DNA of 13,130 nucleotides from the NCBI GenBank assembly GCA_035686605.1, contig DASRZI010000049.1, positions 1-13,130 on the forward strand, read 5' to 3'. Under the pieces are notes generated by a model, which did not search any database, was not told where the DNA came from, and saw only the letters and a program-made list of their open reading frames with translations. A program made the translations under genes and the position numbers. This document shows positions 8,101 through 13,130 of this stretch, one piece after another (positions within the stretch are counted from its first letter, which is position 1; every line of letters starts with the position of its first letter). Source of the stretch: UBA11865 sp035686605. Lineage in GTDB: Bacteria; Chloroflexota; Anaerolineae; Promineifilales; Promineifilaceae.

Positions 8101-10371
8101 GGTGTAGCCGATCTCGGAATCATAAAAACCGATTCGGTAGACCCGATCGCGGCTGGTACAACCCTGACCTATCTAATCGCCGTCAATAACGAAGGTCCGT
8201 CGGATGCGTCAGCCGTAGTGGTGACCGACACGCTGCCTGGTGGCGTGTCGTTTGTATCGGCCGTGTCCAGCCAAGGTCAGGATTGTCTTGTCGTCGGCGT
8301 AAGCCCTACGACTGTTATCTGTGCCTTGGGTGATTTGATTGATGGGGCCAGTGCGACTGTCACCATCGTCGTTGACGTTGAATCGAGCCAAACGGAGCCG
8401 CTTCAAAACAGCGCCAATGTGGGCAGCACAATGATTGACCCGAATCCTCTCAACAACATCGACTCTGAGGTCACCGGCGTGGTAGCCTGGGCTGATCTGG
8501 TAATCGGCAAGGATAGCGCACCAAGCCCAGTTTTGGCTGGAGAATTGCTGACGTATACGATTACAGTCAGCAATACAGGTCCGTCTGATGCGACCGGCGT
8601 GGAAGTGATTGATAACCTGCCCGGCGATGTCGTAATAGAATCTGCTGTTGCCAGCCAGGGTCCCGGCTGTACTGGAGTCACGACCATCTTATGCGACCTA
8701 GAATCACTGTCGTTAAACGCCAGCGCGGGTATCACAATTGTCGTTAAAGTCGATCCATTTGCGTCAGGACCGATAGAGAACCTCGCGAATGTCTCCGGCG
8801 ACCAGAGCGATCCCAACTCGCAGAACAACAGCGTGGTAGAGTTCTCAATCGTGACGGTTGAGAGTGACCTGGGCATGAGGAAGATTGGTTTGCCCAACCC
8901 TGTAGTTGCCGGAACGCACTTAACCTATACGCTAAGTATTAGCAACAGCGGACCATCAGCGGCTATGAACGTGATCGTCACCGACAGCTTGCCTCCTGGG
9001 ACGATATATGTCTCGTCAACGACTAGCCTGGGAACAGGCTGCCTTGCGACCGGCAATGAAGTGACATGTGATTTGGCGACCCTTCTGGTAGAGTCAGTCG
9101 TCACCGCCACTCTAGTAGTGGACGTTGAATCGTGGACTACGGGTGTATTGTCCAATTCGGCGATTGTGACAAGTGATAGTGTCGATCCCAATCCGGCTAA
9201 CGATGGCGCTACTGAATCATCATTAGTTGTCGGCGTCGCAGATCTCGGAATCGTAAAAACCGATTCGGTGGATCCAGTAACGGCCGGCACCACGCTGACC
9301 TATCTACTTACTACAACGAACGAAGGTCCATCGGATGCGTCTAATGTGGTTGTGAGTGACACTCTTCCTCTTGGTGTGTTGTTTGTGTCAGCCACACCCA
9401 GCCAGGGTGATGATTGCGCTGTCGTCGGTATTGGCACCGTGACCATCACCTGCGCCTTAGGAGATCTGGGTAATGGTGAGTCCGCCACTGTGAGCATCCT
9501 CGTGGACGTTGCGCCTGGCCAGACAGAGCCGCTTGAGAATACGGCCTCTGCGATCAGCACGACATCTGATCCAAATCCCGCTAACGACGAAGCCTTGGAG
9601 GTTACCGGTGTTGTGGCTGAGGCCGACTTGATTATCGGCAAAGATAGCTCCCCAGACCCGCTCGTAGCCGGCGAGATGTTGATCTATACCATACAGATCC
9701 AAAATGCAGGTCCATCCAGTGCTACTGGCGTCGTTGTGACCGACACTCTGCCAATTGAGAGCACTTTCATCTCCGCGAGCACTGGCTGTAACGCAACAGA
9801 ACCGATCCGTTGTGATATAGGTCCATTGAGCGCCCAAACAGGCAAGGTGGTTACGATCGTGGTCAGGGTGGATGCGGAAACAATCGGCACGATAATAAAC
9901 ACAGCGACTGTTTCTGGTAATCAAACTGACCCAGTGTCAGGCAATAACGATGCAGCTGAATTAACTACCGTGCTGGAGAAGATCTACTATACTTTCCTCC
10001 CCCTGACTCTGAAAGAGTCGATTGATGGCGAACCTAACGATATTTGCGATCAAGCACACACCATTTACCCAAATAATAGCTACGAATTTCTACCGAATGA
10101 TCCGGTAGACTGGTATCAATTCGATTTACCTGGGAGTGGCACATTAATAGTGGAGGTGACGAATTTCGTGCCTCTATTTGGACAGGTGGCCGTCTTCATA
10201 GGCGATAGCTGTAGTTCACGGGAGCTAGTGGGTAGCAACGGTAATCCTGGCACAAACAAGACCGTAAATGCTGGTATTCAGCCCGCCGGTCACTACTATG
10301 TATTCATCAGTAACGACGGCACAATGAATGACCAGGACCCCTATAACCTCCGGGTTAATTTTGTACCCTAG
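2155..10371 (+). CDS. Giant secreted DUF11-repeat surface protein with C-terminal PPC-like domain
   Basis: The 2738-residue product has an N-terminal signal peptide (hydrophobic 8-24, plausible cleavage after ANA at 28-30), a 50-residue unassigned lead, and 20 DUF11 (PF01345/TIGR01451-type) repeats. Repeats begin near residues 83, 212, 332, 452, 572, 692, 812, 932, 1124, 1248, 1372, 1497, 1621, 1741, 1861, 1985, 2113, 2237, 2362 and 2490. The repeat core is ADLTITK...PGEALTYTLTVHNNGPS...VVVTDTLP...C...VCNLG...LVNQAEV. Each is probably a beta-sandwich stalk module of about 120-128 residues. A FLPLTLK segment (about 2614-2620) leads to a PPC-like domain (about 2628-2738: EPNDICDQA, PNDPVDWYQFDLP, HYYVFISNDG). 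No LPXTG motif or sortase signal is present. Oddities are a Trp-type first repeat without cysteines, a 72-residue insert in repeat 8, repeat 14 lacking the Lys/Asp/Asn triad, and a duplicated three-repeat block near the end. The likely role is a long extracellular stalk or adhesin; the ligand is unknown. It follows the anchored ectodomain gene by 8 bp. Confidence 0.95.
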   Translation: MKPRSGEIVFLIALSSMLLLILLGQQLANAAEHQAGQTAQRVDRTASAIISDDLVVEVMANNHGEFSIANIDFLVLVPDLQDADLSLTKTVDDQTPDVGANVVFTVSVANAGPSDATGVTVEDDLPSGYSYVSHSGGSYDSGTGVWSAGAISATETVELIITATVQATGNYTNVAQVTAADQADPDSTPANDTGNQSEDDEDNASTTPTVLADLTIVKVDSHDPAAPGEVLTYTLTVHNNGPSDASNVVVTDTLPAGLSDVTASTSCNITPGDVICNLGVLANGATEVITIASTIDQVTGGTLVNQAEVGSDTLDPVGPNSTIETTATAPEADLTITKDDSHDPAVLGEALTYTLTVHNNGPSDAVNVVVTDTLPFRLNDITATTGCNITSSEVICNLGVLANGATDVITITGTSHQGSENPLVNQAAVGSDTLDPTGPNSVTETTVIVRAADLTISKVDSHDPAAPGETLIYTLTVHNNGPFGATSVVVTDTLPTGVNNVTYSGDCALGTGEVVCNLGNMNDGSTAVFTIAVTIDQGITETLVNEAVVGSETPDITVPNIITETTSILAEADLTITKVDSHDPATPGEALTYTLTVHNNGPSNASNVIVTDTLPFSVSNIIHSAGCTLGTGEVVCNLGDLAADGTNIITIAMTIDQVASSPLVNQAEVGSDTQDSTLPNDVVETTSLAAKADLTIAKTESHDPVTAGKNLTYTLTVHNNGPSNAPNVVVTDTLPSGTIYYSASAGCTPNLNEVVCILGDQEIDATSLITVAVTVSPDVTGTLTNLAQVDSDALDIALPNTTTLTTTVVADADLTISKTDSPDPVTAGEDLYYSLTMVNNGPSSAVNVIVTDTLPASVTYASASAGCALSGVEVVCNLGDLTVDAASIITITVNVDPGASGSLDNWAEVGSDTLDSILPNSILESTTVQSWVDLAIGKTGAPDPIPAGELLTYTLVITNSGPSNALNVVVTDTLPLSTTVISATAVQNAALIQVVHASQSDPPSPDSAEIITIDASDHLSFNDSEAKDIPDLSSRYNLSEKTLSSVLFGSPMTSLVGECTLGATVTCILDALAAGDTAVIYIVVRVDPSAKLPLENNAEVTASTAEINIQNNSVIATTIVTTTVDLSITKLANPDPVVAGNSLTYTLIISNPGPSNATEVVVTDTVGFGAVISSTVTSQGTGCTGTSPSVCDLGDMVAQSTATITIVASISDTTVITIGNTAEVASLTFDNFLDNNTALNVTSVDSFADLAIGKVDSPDPVTAGMNLTYTLTITNLGPSAAAGVVMTDILPSGLISVTSEISQGTGCSGESILICNLDLLTAQSSRTITIVGTVDSTITETLTNLAQVGAVTPDLKGGNNTVTVTTAVNAVADLTVTKADWLDPVAPGTNLTYTLTITNMGPSDAVGVMVTDTLSIHTPLVLTSVSQGSPCEGTSTITCTLGTITANHTAAVTIVVGLDQSLASVVITNSTGVTSQTPDTNTSNNRDVEDTTVIPQSDVAILKSALPDPVISGTILTYTLGISNFGPSLATGIIVTDTLPPEVTFNSVTAGQGTGCTQIDQVVCNLGALSVGTSIEVTIVVTVAANFAGTIENFSMVAGDQNDPQPENNAYALLTSVSEQGTLPLVKTDTPDPVKAGTNLTYTLHVSSTGPSDVFGVTLTDTLPTEASFITVTQTVGTCLHQAGTVLCDLGDMPVGSEATIQIITFVDPYVLGQINNAALLGAEGTKTSIANQNTTVVGSADLSIGTDGSPNPVIAGESLTYTVIVTNSGPSVARQAVIHSILPEEVIFISSPDCTPVNTVLNCALGDLAVNETVTVTIFAEVSSDTIGLISGSATVFSNTPDPDSTNNSGIELTNVVAWSDLGISKTGSADQAVAGTNFSYTLSVNNGGPSMARNVVVTDSLPTGVTLVSAVDDNGNDCIGATELNCNLGMMAVSSVSTITIEVSVDSAKSGILLNSAGVTSDSTDPNPANDQATEQTPVIGVADLGIIKTDSVDPIAAGTTLTYLIAVNNEGPSDASAVVVTDTLPGGVSFVSAVSSQGQDCLVVGVSPTTVICALGDLIDGASATVTIVVDVESSQTEPLQNSANVGSTMIDPNPLNNIDSEVTGVVAWADLVIGKDSAPSPVLAGELLTYTITVSNTGPSDATGVEVIDNLPGDVVIESAVASQGPGCTGVTTILCDLESLSLNASAGITIVVKVDPFASGPIENLANVSGDQSDPNSQNNSVVEFSIVTVESDLGMRKIGLPNPVVAGTHLTYTLSISNSGPSAAMNVIVTDSLPPGTIYVSSTTSLGTGCLATGNEVTCDLATLLVESVVTATLVVDVESWTTGVLSNSAIVTSDSVDPNPANDGATESSLVVGVADLGIVKTDSVDPVTAGTTLTYLLTTTNEGPSDASNVVVSDTLPLGVLFVSATPSQGDDCAVVGIGTVTITCALGDLGNGESATVSILVDVAPGQTEPLENTASAISTTSDPNPANDEALEVTGVVAEADLIIGKDSSPDPLVAGEMLIYTIQIQNAGPSSATGVVVTDTLPIESTFISASTGCNATEPIRCDIGPLSAQTGKVVTIVVRVDAETIGTIINTATVSGNQTDPVSGNNDAAELTTVLEKIYYTFLPLTLKESIDGEPNDICDQAHTIYPNNSYEFLPNDPVDWYQFDLPGSGTLIVEVTNFVPLFGQVAVFIGDSCSSRELVGSNGNPGTNKTVNAGIQPAGHYYVFISNDGTMNDQDPYNLRVNFVP
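2788..4947 (+). repeat. Six in-register 360-bp DUF11 coding repeats (repeats 2-7)
   Basis: Repeat starts at 2788, 3148, 3508, 3868, 4228, 4588 and the next at 4948 are spaced exactly 360 bp (120 codons) apart, with no indel. All belong to the SHDP/SPDP subtype. DNA similarity is high: 2980-3014 and 3340-3374 are identical over 35 bp. This indicates comparatively recent tandem amplification or gene conversion inside the giant gene. Later repeats vary between 360 and 384 bp. Confidence 0.9.
5110..5325 (+). other. 72-residue insertion inside DUF11 repeat 8
   Basis: Repeat 8 spans 576 bp instead of 360. Between the strand after TDTLP and the cysteine hairpin it carries 72 additional residues, beginning VQNAALIQVVHASQ and ending just before GECTLG. 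The insert is rich in Ser, Asp and Pro, contains no cysteine, and resembles no domain I recognise. Flanking repeat sequence is in register, so it is a clean in-frame insertion of 216 bp. The edges could slip by a few codons. Confidence 0.75.
7735..9981 (+). repeat. Duplicated three-repeat block (repeats 15-17 and 18-20)
   Basis: Repeats 15, 16, 17 (from 7735, 8107, 8491) pair with 18, 19, 20 (from 8863, 9238, 9622), offset by 1128-1131 bp. Repeat 16 and 19 share ADLGI-KTDSVDP and an NEGPSDAS core. Repeats 17 and 20 share an ADL-IGKDS-P start, and 15 and 18 share VTSDS-DPNPAND. DNA supports this: 8110-8137 and 9241-9268 differ at one of 28 positions. The block was copied as a unit of three modules rather than singly. 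Confidence 0.8.
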
Positions 10372-10450
10372 TTCGAAACGTCTCGTCGCGATCTTGTGGA
10401 GCTCGCCCACTCTGAAGAGATCTGGGGCTCGGCCTCTTTCTACATTTTCG

Positions 10451-10873
10451 CCACCGTTGTTCCGCGAGCTTTCACCAGAGGACGACCTTCACGATCCCCT
10501 TCCCGAGGACACGATGATGGGTCATGTTCATCTTTACGGGTCAAATCTCGAGGATTTGATGCGCTTCTACCGGGATGTGCTGGGCTTTAAGGAAGGGGTG
10601 ATCGTCCCCGGTTTTCGATTTGCCGATGTGGAATTGGACCGGCCGCACGTGATCGCTTTCAATGCCTAGCAAGGGGAGGGGGCTCAGCCACTACTGCTGG
10701 ATTGGCTAGGCCTGCGATACTTCACCATCGTCCTGCCCAATAGGGCCGAACTGGACAAGGTCCTCGCCCGGGTCCGGGAAGCCGGCATCGTCACTGAAGA
10801 CGTGGAACACGGCACTCTTTTGCGCGATCCATCCCAAATCTCCATACTCCTAACGGCCGAAAAGACTGAATGA
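10451..10873 (+). pseudogene. Truncated VOC/glyoxalase-family protein interrupted by an amber codon
   Basis: This frame encodes the C-terminal half of a two-module vicinal-oxygen-chelate protein of the glyoxalase/catechol-2,3-dioxygenase type. It reads LFRELSPEDDLHDPLPEDT, then GHVHLYGSNLEDLMRFYRDV from about 10520, RPHVIAFNA, TAG at 10667-10669, and continues in the same frame as QGEGAQPLLLDWLGLRYFTI, then LLRDPSQISILLT to TGA 10871-10873. Relatives usually have Trp (TGG) before QGEGA, so a single TGG-to-TAG change explains the stop. The N-terminal module is absent: sequence between the giant gene's stop and about 10450 does not look VOC-like. The first metal-ligand His (GHVHL) is kept, but the second-half ligand positions appear as Tyr (LRYFTI) and a non-acidic final strand. 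With 5' truncation and a nonsense codon it is best called a pseudogene. A short product from ATG 10514 is conceivable. Confidence 0.8.
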
Positions 10874-11024
10874 TCTATAGGGGGAGATTCTTCTAGCCCG
10901 CTCTATTATTCATTACCGGTCTGATGGTGATCCTGGTTCGATTTGATTTAAGAACCACATGTAGTAGATATTTTGCGGTGGTGAAGGGGAGCAGCAGAAA
11001 CAGCCAATCGCGCCGTCTCAAATG

Positions 11025-12812
11025 CTAATAAAAACTTGTCCGTAGGACGGGTTGAAACAGACCTTTGCGGTGGGCGCACACTGGATCCAATTCGCAGGAC
11101 CCGCATTCTGGTTCAGTCATTTCGGGGCAGCGCTTTCGCGCGCCGAAGAAATACTGGTCCACAGCGCTTGAACTTTTGCCAGAGAGGGCAACGATTCGGT
11201 CGACGGCCTGGTAGGAAGGATACCTGACTGCCCATTCCTCATCGGCCGAAACGACTTGTCTGTTGAGTAATTTACCCCTCAATTCCTCATCAATCACATC
11301 GATCAGCCCGACCCGCAAACAGGAACGCATCAAATGATAGTCAATGATAGGCGCCACCTGCTCGTCTGGCCGCAGCGGCAGGAATTTTTCGGGACGATCG
11401 TGGAGGATCACAGCCAGTAAACTGCTTTTCTTGCGCAATGGATCTTCCTTATATCCGCCAATCTGATCGAGCAAACCCAAGAACGTCTGCAAAGGCTGAG
11501 CGGAGCTCACCGCCTCCTGCAGCACAGTTTCCGGGGTGAGCTGAAGGGCGAGCATATCTCGACCGTAACGGCGCGCCAGTTCCAGGTGTAGATCCAGGGC
11601 TGGCATCGGATCTCTCCCATCGTCCGCTCGAAAGACCCCCAACAATTCCTGGCGGCTGAGATTCGCCTGCCCTTCTGGAGAGCAGAATTCTGGGTCCTGT
11701 TCGATCCGGCGACTGAACGCCGCCCATAGATAGTCCGAGCCCTTCTGGTCGACGCCTCCGAGCTTAGCGATCAGCGGCCGGAAATAGCGGTCGTCCCTAA
11801 CCGACCAAAAACTAAACTGCTGCAGCGTGGTCGCGAAAAAATACTCCAGCGCCTTCACGTGTCCAACAGGTGGAAGTTCCGGGCTGACAAAAGAAAACGA
11901 AGCCACTTCAGGGAGAGTTGACATCTTCTCGGCCACCGTCCGCACCTGTTCATCATTGACTCGGACCCGCGGATCCAGAGGCGCGCCTGGGGGCGGATCC
12001 CCGGTCAAGAGCGCGGCTGGACCCACCTCTGCGATCATCTCAGCGGCCAGTGCCGTTGCCTGGCGCGCGGCCATGATGGGATGCTTGTTTTGCAGCAGAT
12101 AGGCTAATGTCGCTCCGCAGAAACTATCTCCGGCCCCAGTTGGATCCACTTCTGTGGTCGAAACCGCCGGAATCAATGTGCGGCTATCTCCATTTATAAC
12201 GCAAGCTCCCTGTTCGCCTAGGGTGACATAGAGAACTTTTCCCGGCTCGGTATTGGCAGATTCAAGGGATCCGAACAAGGCAGTTGCTTCCATGCGATTC
12301 AGAAAGAAACAATCTGTATGGGCCAGGAGTTCACGCACGGCTTGCGGTTGCTTATCTACTTCCCGTGGATACGTTCCGGCAGAAATCCGTTTCGCGCCGC
12401 GCTGCCGGCAAGCTTGGATAAAAGACAACTGCACTGCCGCGTCACGAAGAGGTGTCACGTGAACGTGATCATATGTGGATAGGTCCAGTGGCAGCATATC
12501 TGGTGAAAGCTCTGCTTCAGCGCCAAGCGAAACTTTGAGATATTTGGTTTCTTCCCCCCGGTAGGAAATCTCAAACTGTGGCAGCTGCCCCGGATCAACA
12601 GCCGGACCCAGCCATTCTGATAAATACTGAGCCACAAGCTGTAAATTTTCTGGGCAAGGATCAGGGCGCGGGCTGAACATAGCTGCTCGGGCTCCACAGC
12701 GCCATGCGGCCATCGCGGTATACAAGCCTGCGCCGCCCGCACTAGCAACAGTTCGCTCTTTCAAATGCAGAACATCGAATGATGCTCCTCCGATGACCAA
12801 TAGACGTGTCAT
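11025..12812 (-). CDS. PfkB-family kinase fused to Qng1/DUF2419-like nucleosidase domain with Cys4 tail
   Basis: The 595-residue product is chosen to start at ATG 12812, with an AAGG ribosome binding site 8 bp upstream; a GTG at 12821 would leave no spacing. Residues 1-270 are a PfkB/ribokinase-fold kinase: GGAG (26-29), the NxxE motif as N172-R-M-E175, VTLGEQG (196-202), and the anion-hole signature DPTGAGD (223-229) with catalytic Asp229. Residues about 282-560 align by eye with queuosine-5'-phosphate nucleosidase (Qng1, DUF2419): FSFW (333-336), KGSDYLWAAFSRRIE (357-371), QEAVSSAQPLQTFL (432-445), IIDYHLMRSCLRVGLI (489-504, matching the FADYRVPQ region with its catalytic Asp at 491), AVRYPSYQAV (528-537) and the VDQYFF region (551-556). 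The tail carries Cys562, 570, 573 and 579 (C-X7-C-X2-C-X5-C) and ends RTSFY. Kinase identity is secure; the Qng1 relationship is a good inference, and the substrate is inferred. It is monocistronic as seen, convergent with the VOC pseudogene. Confidence 0.85.
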   Translation of the reverse strand: MTRLLVIGGASFDVLHLKERTVASAGGAGLYTAMAAWRCGARAAMFSPRPDPCPENLQLVAQYLSEWLGPAVDPGQLPQFEISYRGEETKYLKVSLGAEAELSPDMLPLDLSTYDHVHVTPLRDAAVQLSFIQACRQRGAKRISAGTYPREVDKQPQAVRELLAHTDCFFLNRMEATALFGSLESANTEPGKVLYVTLGEQGACVINGDSRTLIPAVSTTEVDPTGAGDSFCGATLAYLLQNKHPIMAARQATALAAEMIAEVGPAALLTGDPPPGAPLDPRVRVNDEQVRTVAEKMSTLPEVASFSFVSPELPPVGHVKALEYFFATTLQQFSFWSVRDDRYFRPLIAKLGGVDQKGSDYLWAAFSRRIEQDPEFCSPEGQANLSRQELLGVFRADDGRDPMPALDLHLELARRYGRDMLALQLTPETVLQEAVSSAQPLQTFLGLLDQIGGYKEDPLRKKSSLLAVILHDRPEKFLPLRPDEQVAPIIDYHLMRSCLRVGLIDVIDEELRGKLLNRQVVSADEEWAVRYPSYQAVDRIVALSGKSSSAVDQYFFGARKRCPEMTEPECGSCELDPVCAHRKGLFQPVLRTSFY

Positions 12813-12877
12813 GAACAGCACCTTTCCCGACGATAGAAATCAAATGTCGAGTTTTCGGATTCTATGTTAACAGCCCA

Positions 12878-12883
12878 ATTATA
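12878..12883 (-). promoter_or_regulatory. Possible -10 element for the kinase fusion gene
   Basis: Read on the minus strand this is a perfect TATAAT, 65 bp upstream of ATG 12812, in an AT-rich patch. No good -35 hexamer lies 15-18 bp further upstream (TATGGG at 17 bp), so the promoter would be weak, activator-dependent, or the match is chance. Confidence 0.3.
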
Positions 12884-12926
12884 TTAGATTCGAGGAACGG
12901 CCCATACCCACGACGTCGAAAATTGC

Positions 12927-13130
12927 ACAGTAACTAGGCGGAGACCTGCTTTATCCAAGCTCCTGGAGCAATCGCCTGGCGTCTACGAAATCAGCCGTTT
13001 ATACGGAGAACTGCTGGCGACACAGGGCGAGCACGGATAGGCCCTTGTCCACCTATTGGCTGACCAAACATCCATTAAGGTATTTCATCAATACAATGGG
13101 CGCCAGTCATGGCGTGGAAAATGGGCGACG
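12927..13130 (+). pseudogene. Unidentified frame interrupted by TAG at the right edge
   Basis: One plus-strand frame reads protein-like on both sides of a TAG at 13038-13040: RRRPALSKLLEQSPGVYEIS and RLYGELLATQGEHG before it, ALVHLLADQTSIKVFHQYNG after it, continuing past the window edge. No start codon with a ribosome binding site is evident, and it diverges from the kinase fusion gene. The sense on both sides suggests a gene broken by a nonsense change, but I cannot name the family. Confidence 0.3.

Noticed and set aside
2713..9924. Many long minus-strand open frames across the giant gene (for example 2850-3527, 8403-8897, 9457-9924)
   Set aside because: They are antisense shadows of the repeat gene; they recur at repeat spacing, lack recognisable domains, and have no plausible ribosome binding sites or gene spacing.
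10874..11024. A bidirectional terminator between the convergent VOC pseudogene and kinase fusion gene
   Set aside because: I could not find a clear GC-rich stem followed by a T-run in these 151 bp.
11449..12748. Secondary frames over the kinase fusion gene on both strands (for example 11449-11727 and 12455-12748)
   Set aside because: Shadows of the 595-residue gene, with Arg/Ser/Pro-rich content and no motif.
10667..13040. Amber codon read-through or reassignment, suggested by TAG interrupting two sense-like frames (10667 and 13038)
   Set aside because: The intact genes here (763-1305, 1298-2146, 2155-10371, 11025-12812) all end with TAG at sensible ends, so TAG is an ordinary stop and the two interrupted frames are better read as pseudogenes.
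1..13130. Defence system, prophage or transposon carrying the three-gene unit
   Set aside because: I found no nuclease, helicase, integrase, transposase core or terminal inverted repeats; the flanking damage suggests rearrangement but does not identify a mobile element.

Overview
The window most resembles the chromosome of a Chloroflexota bacterium (Anaerolineae/Caldilineae-like). This is inferred from lineage habits, not from a marker gene. The signs are long Thr/Pro/Ser-rich stalks, very long secreted DUF11-repeat proteins followed by a FLPLTLK-type segment and a PPC domain, a kinase-like gene beside an ectodomain protein, and a Qng1-like nucleosidase domain. No rRNA, tRNA, CRISPR array, intact insertion sequence or phage gene is visible.

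Layout. Positions 1-762 hold no convincing intact gene: an undisrupted but start-less minus-strand frame runs off the left edge (1-397), followed by about 365 bp of leader-like DNA. Positions 763-10371 form a tightly packed plus-strand unit of three genes. The first (763-1305) is a degenerate N-lobe of a Ser/Thr protein kinase. The second (1298-2146, overlapping by 8 bp) is a membrane-anchored ectodomain protein with a Thr/Pro stalk. The third (2155-10371) is a 2738-residue secreted protein made of 20 DUF11 repeats and a C-terminal PPC-like domain. The second stop codon is embedded in the ribosome binding site of the third gene. To the right is a truncated, amber-interrupted VOC/glyoxalase-family pseudogene (10451-10873). 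Facing it on the minus strand is a fusion gene (11025-12812) of a PfkB-family kinase with a Qng1/DUF2419-like domain ending in a four-cysteine motif. The right edge (12927-13130) carries an unidentified frame interrupted by TAG.

How the genes may work together. The 763-10371 unit looks like a cell-surface module: a cytoplasmic kinase-like remnant, a single-pass anchored ectodomain, and a giant extracellular stalk. The stalk repeats carry two kinds of possible covalent brace: a cysteine pair in 19 of 20 repeats, and a Lys/Asp/Asn triad that looks like an intramolecular isopeptide site in 19 of 20. Repeat 14 loses all three triad residues at once, which is the most informative internal evidence in the window. 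The PfkB-Qng1-like fusion is unrelated to the surface module. It suggests a two-step salvage enzyme: a nucleoside kinase followed by a nucleoside-5'-monophosphate glycosidase, possibly for queuosine. Pseudogene remnants on the right, and possibly on the left, suggest a rearranged, accessory stretch of chromosome.
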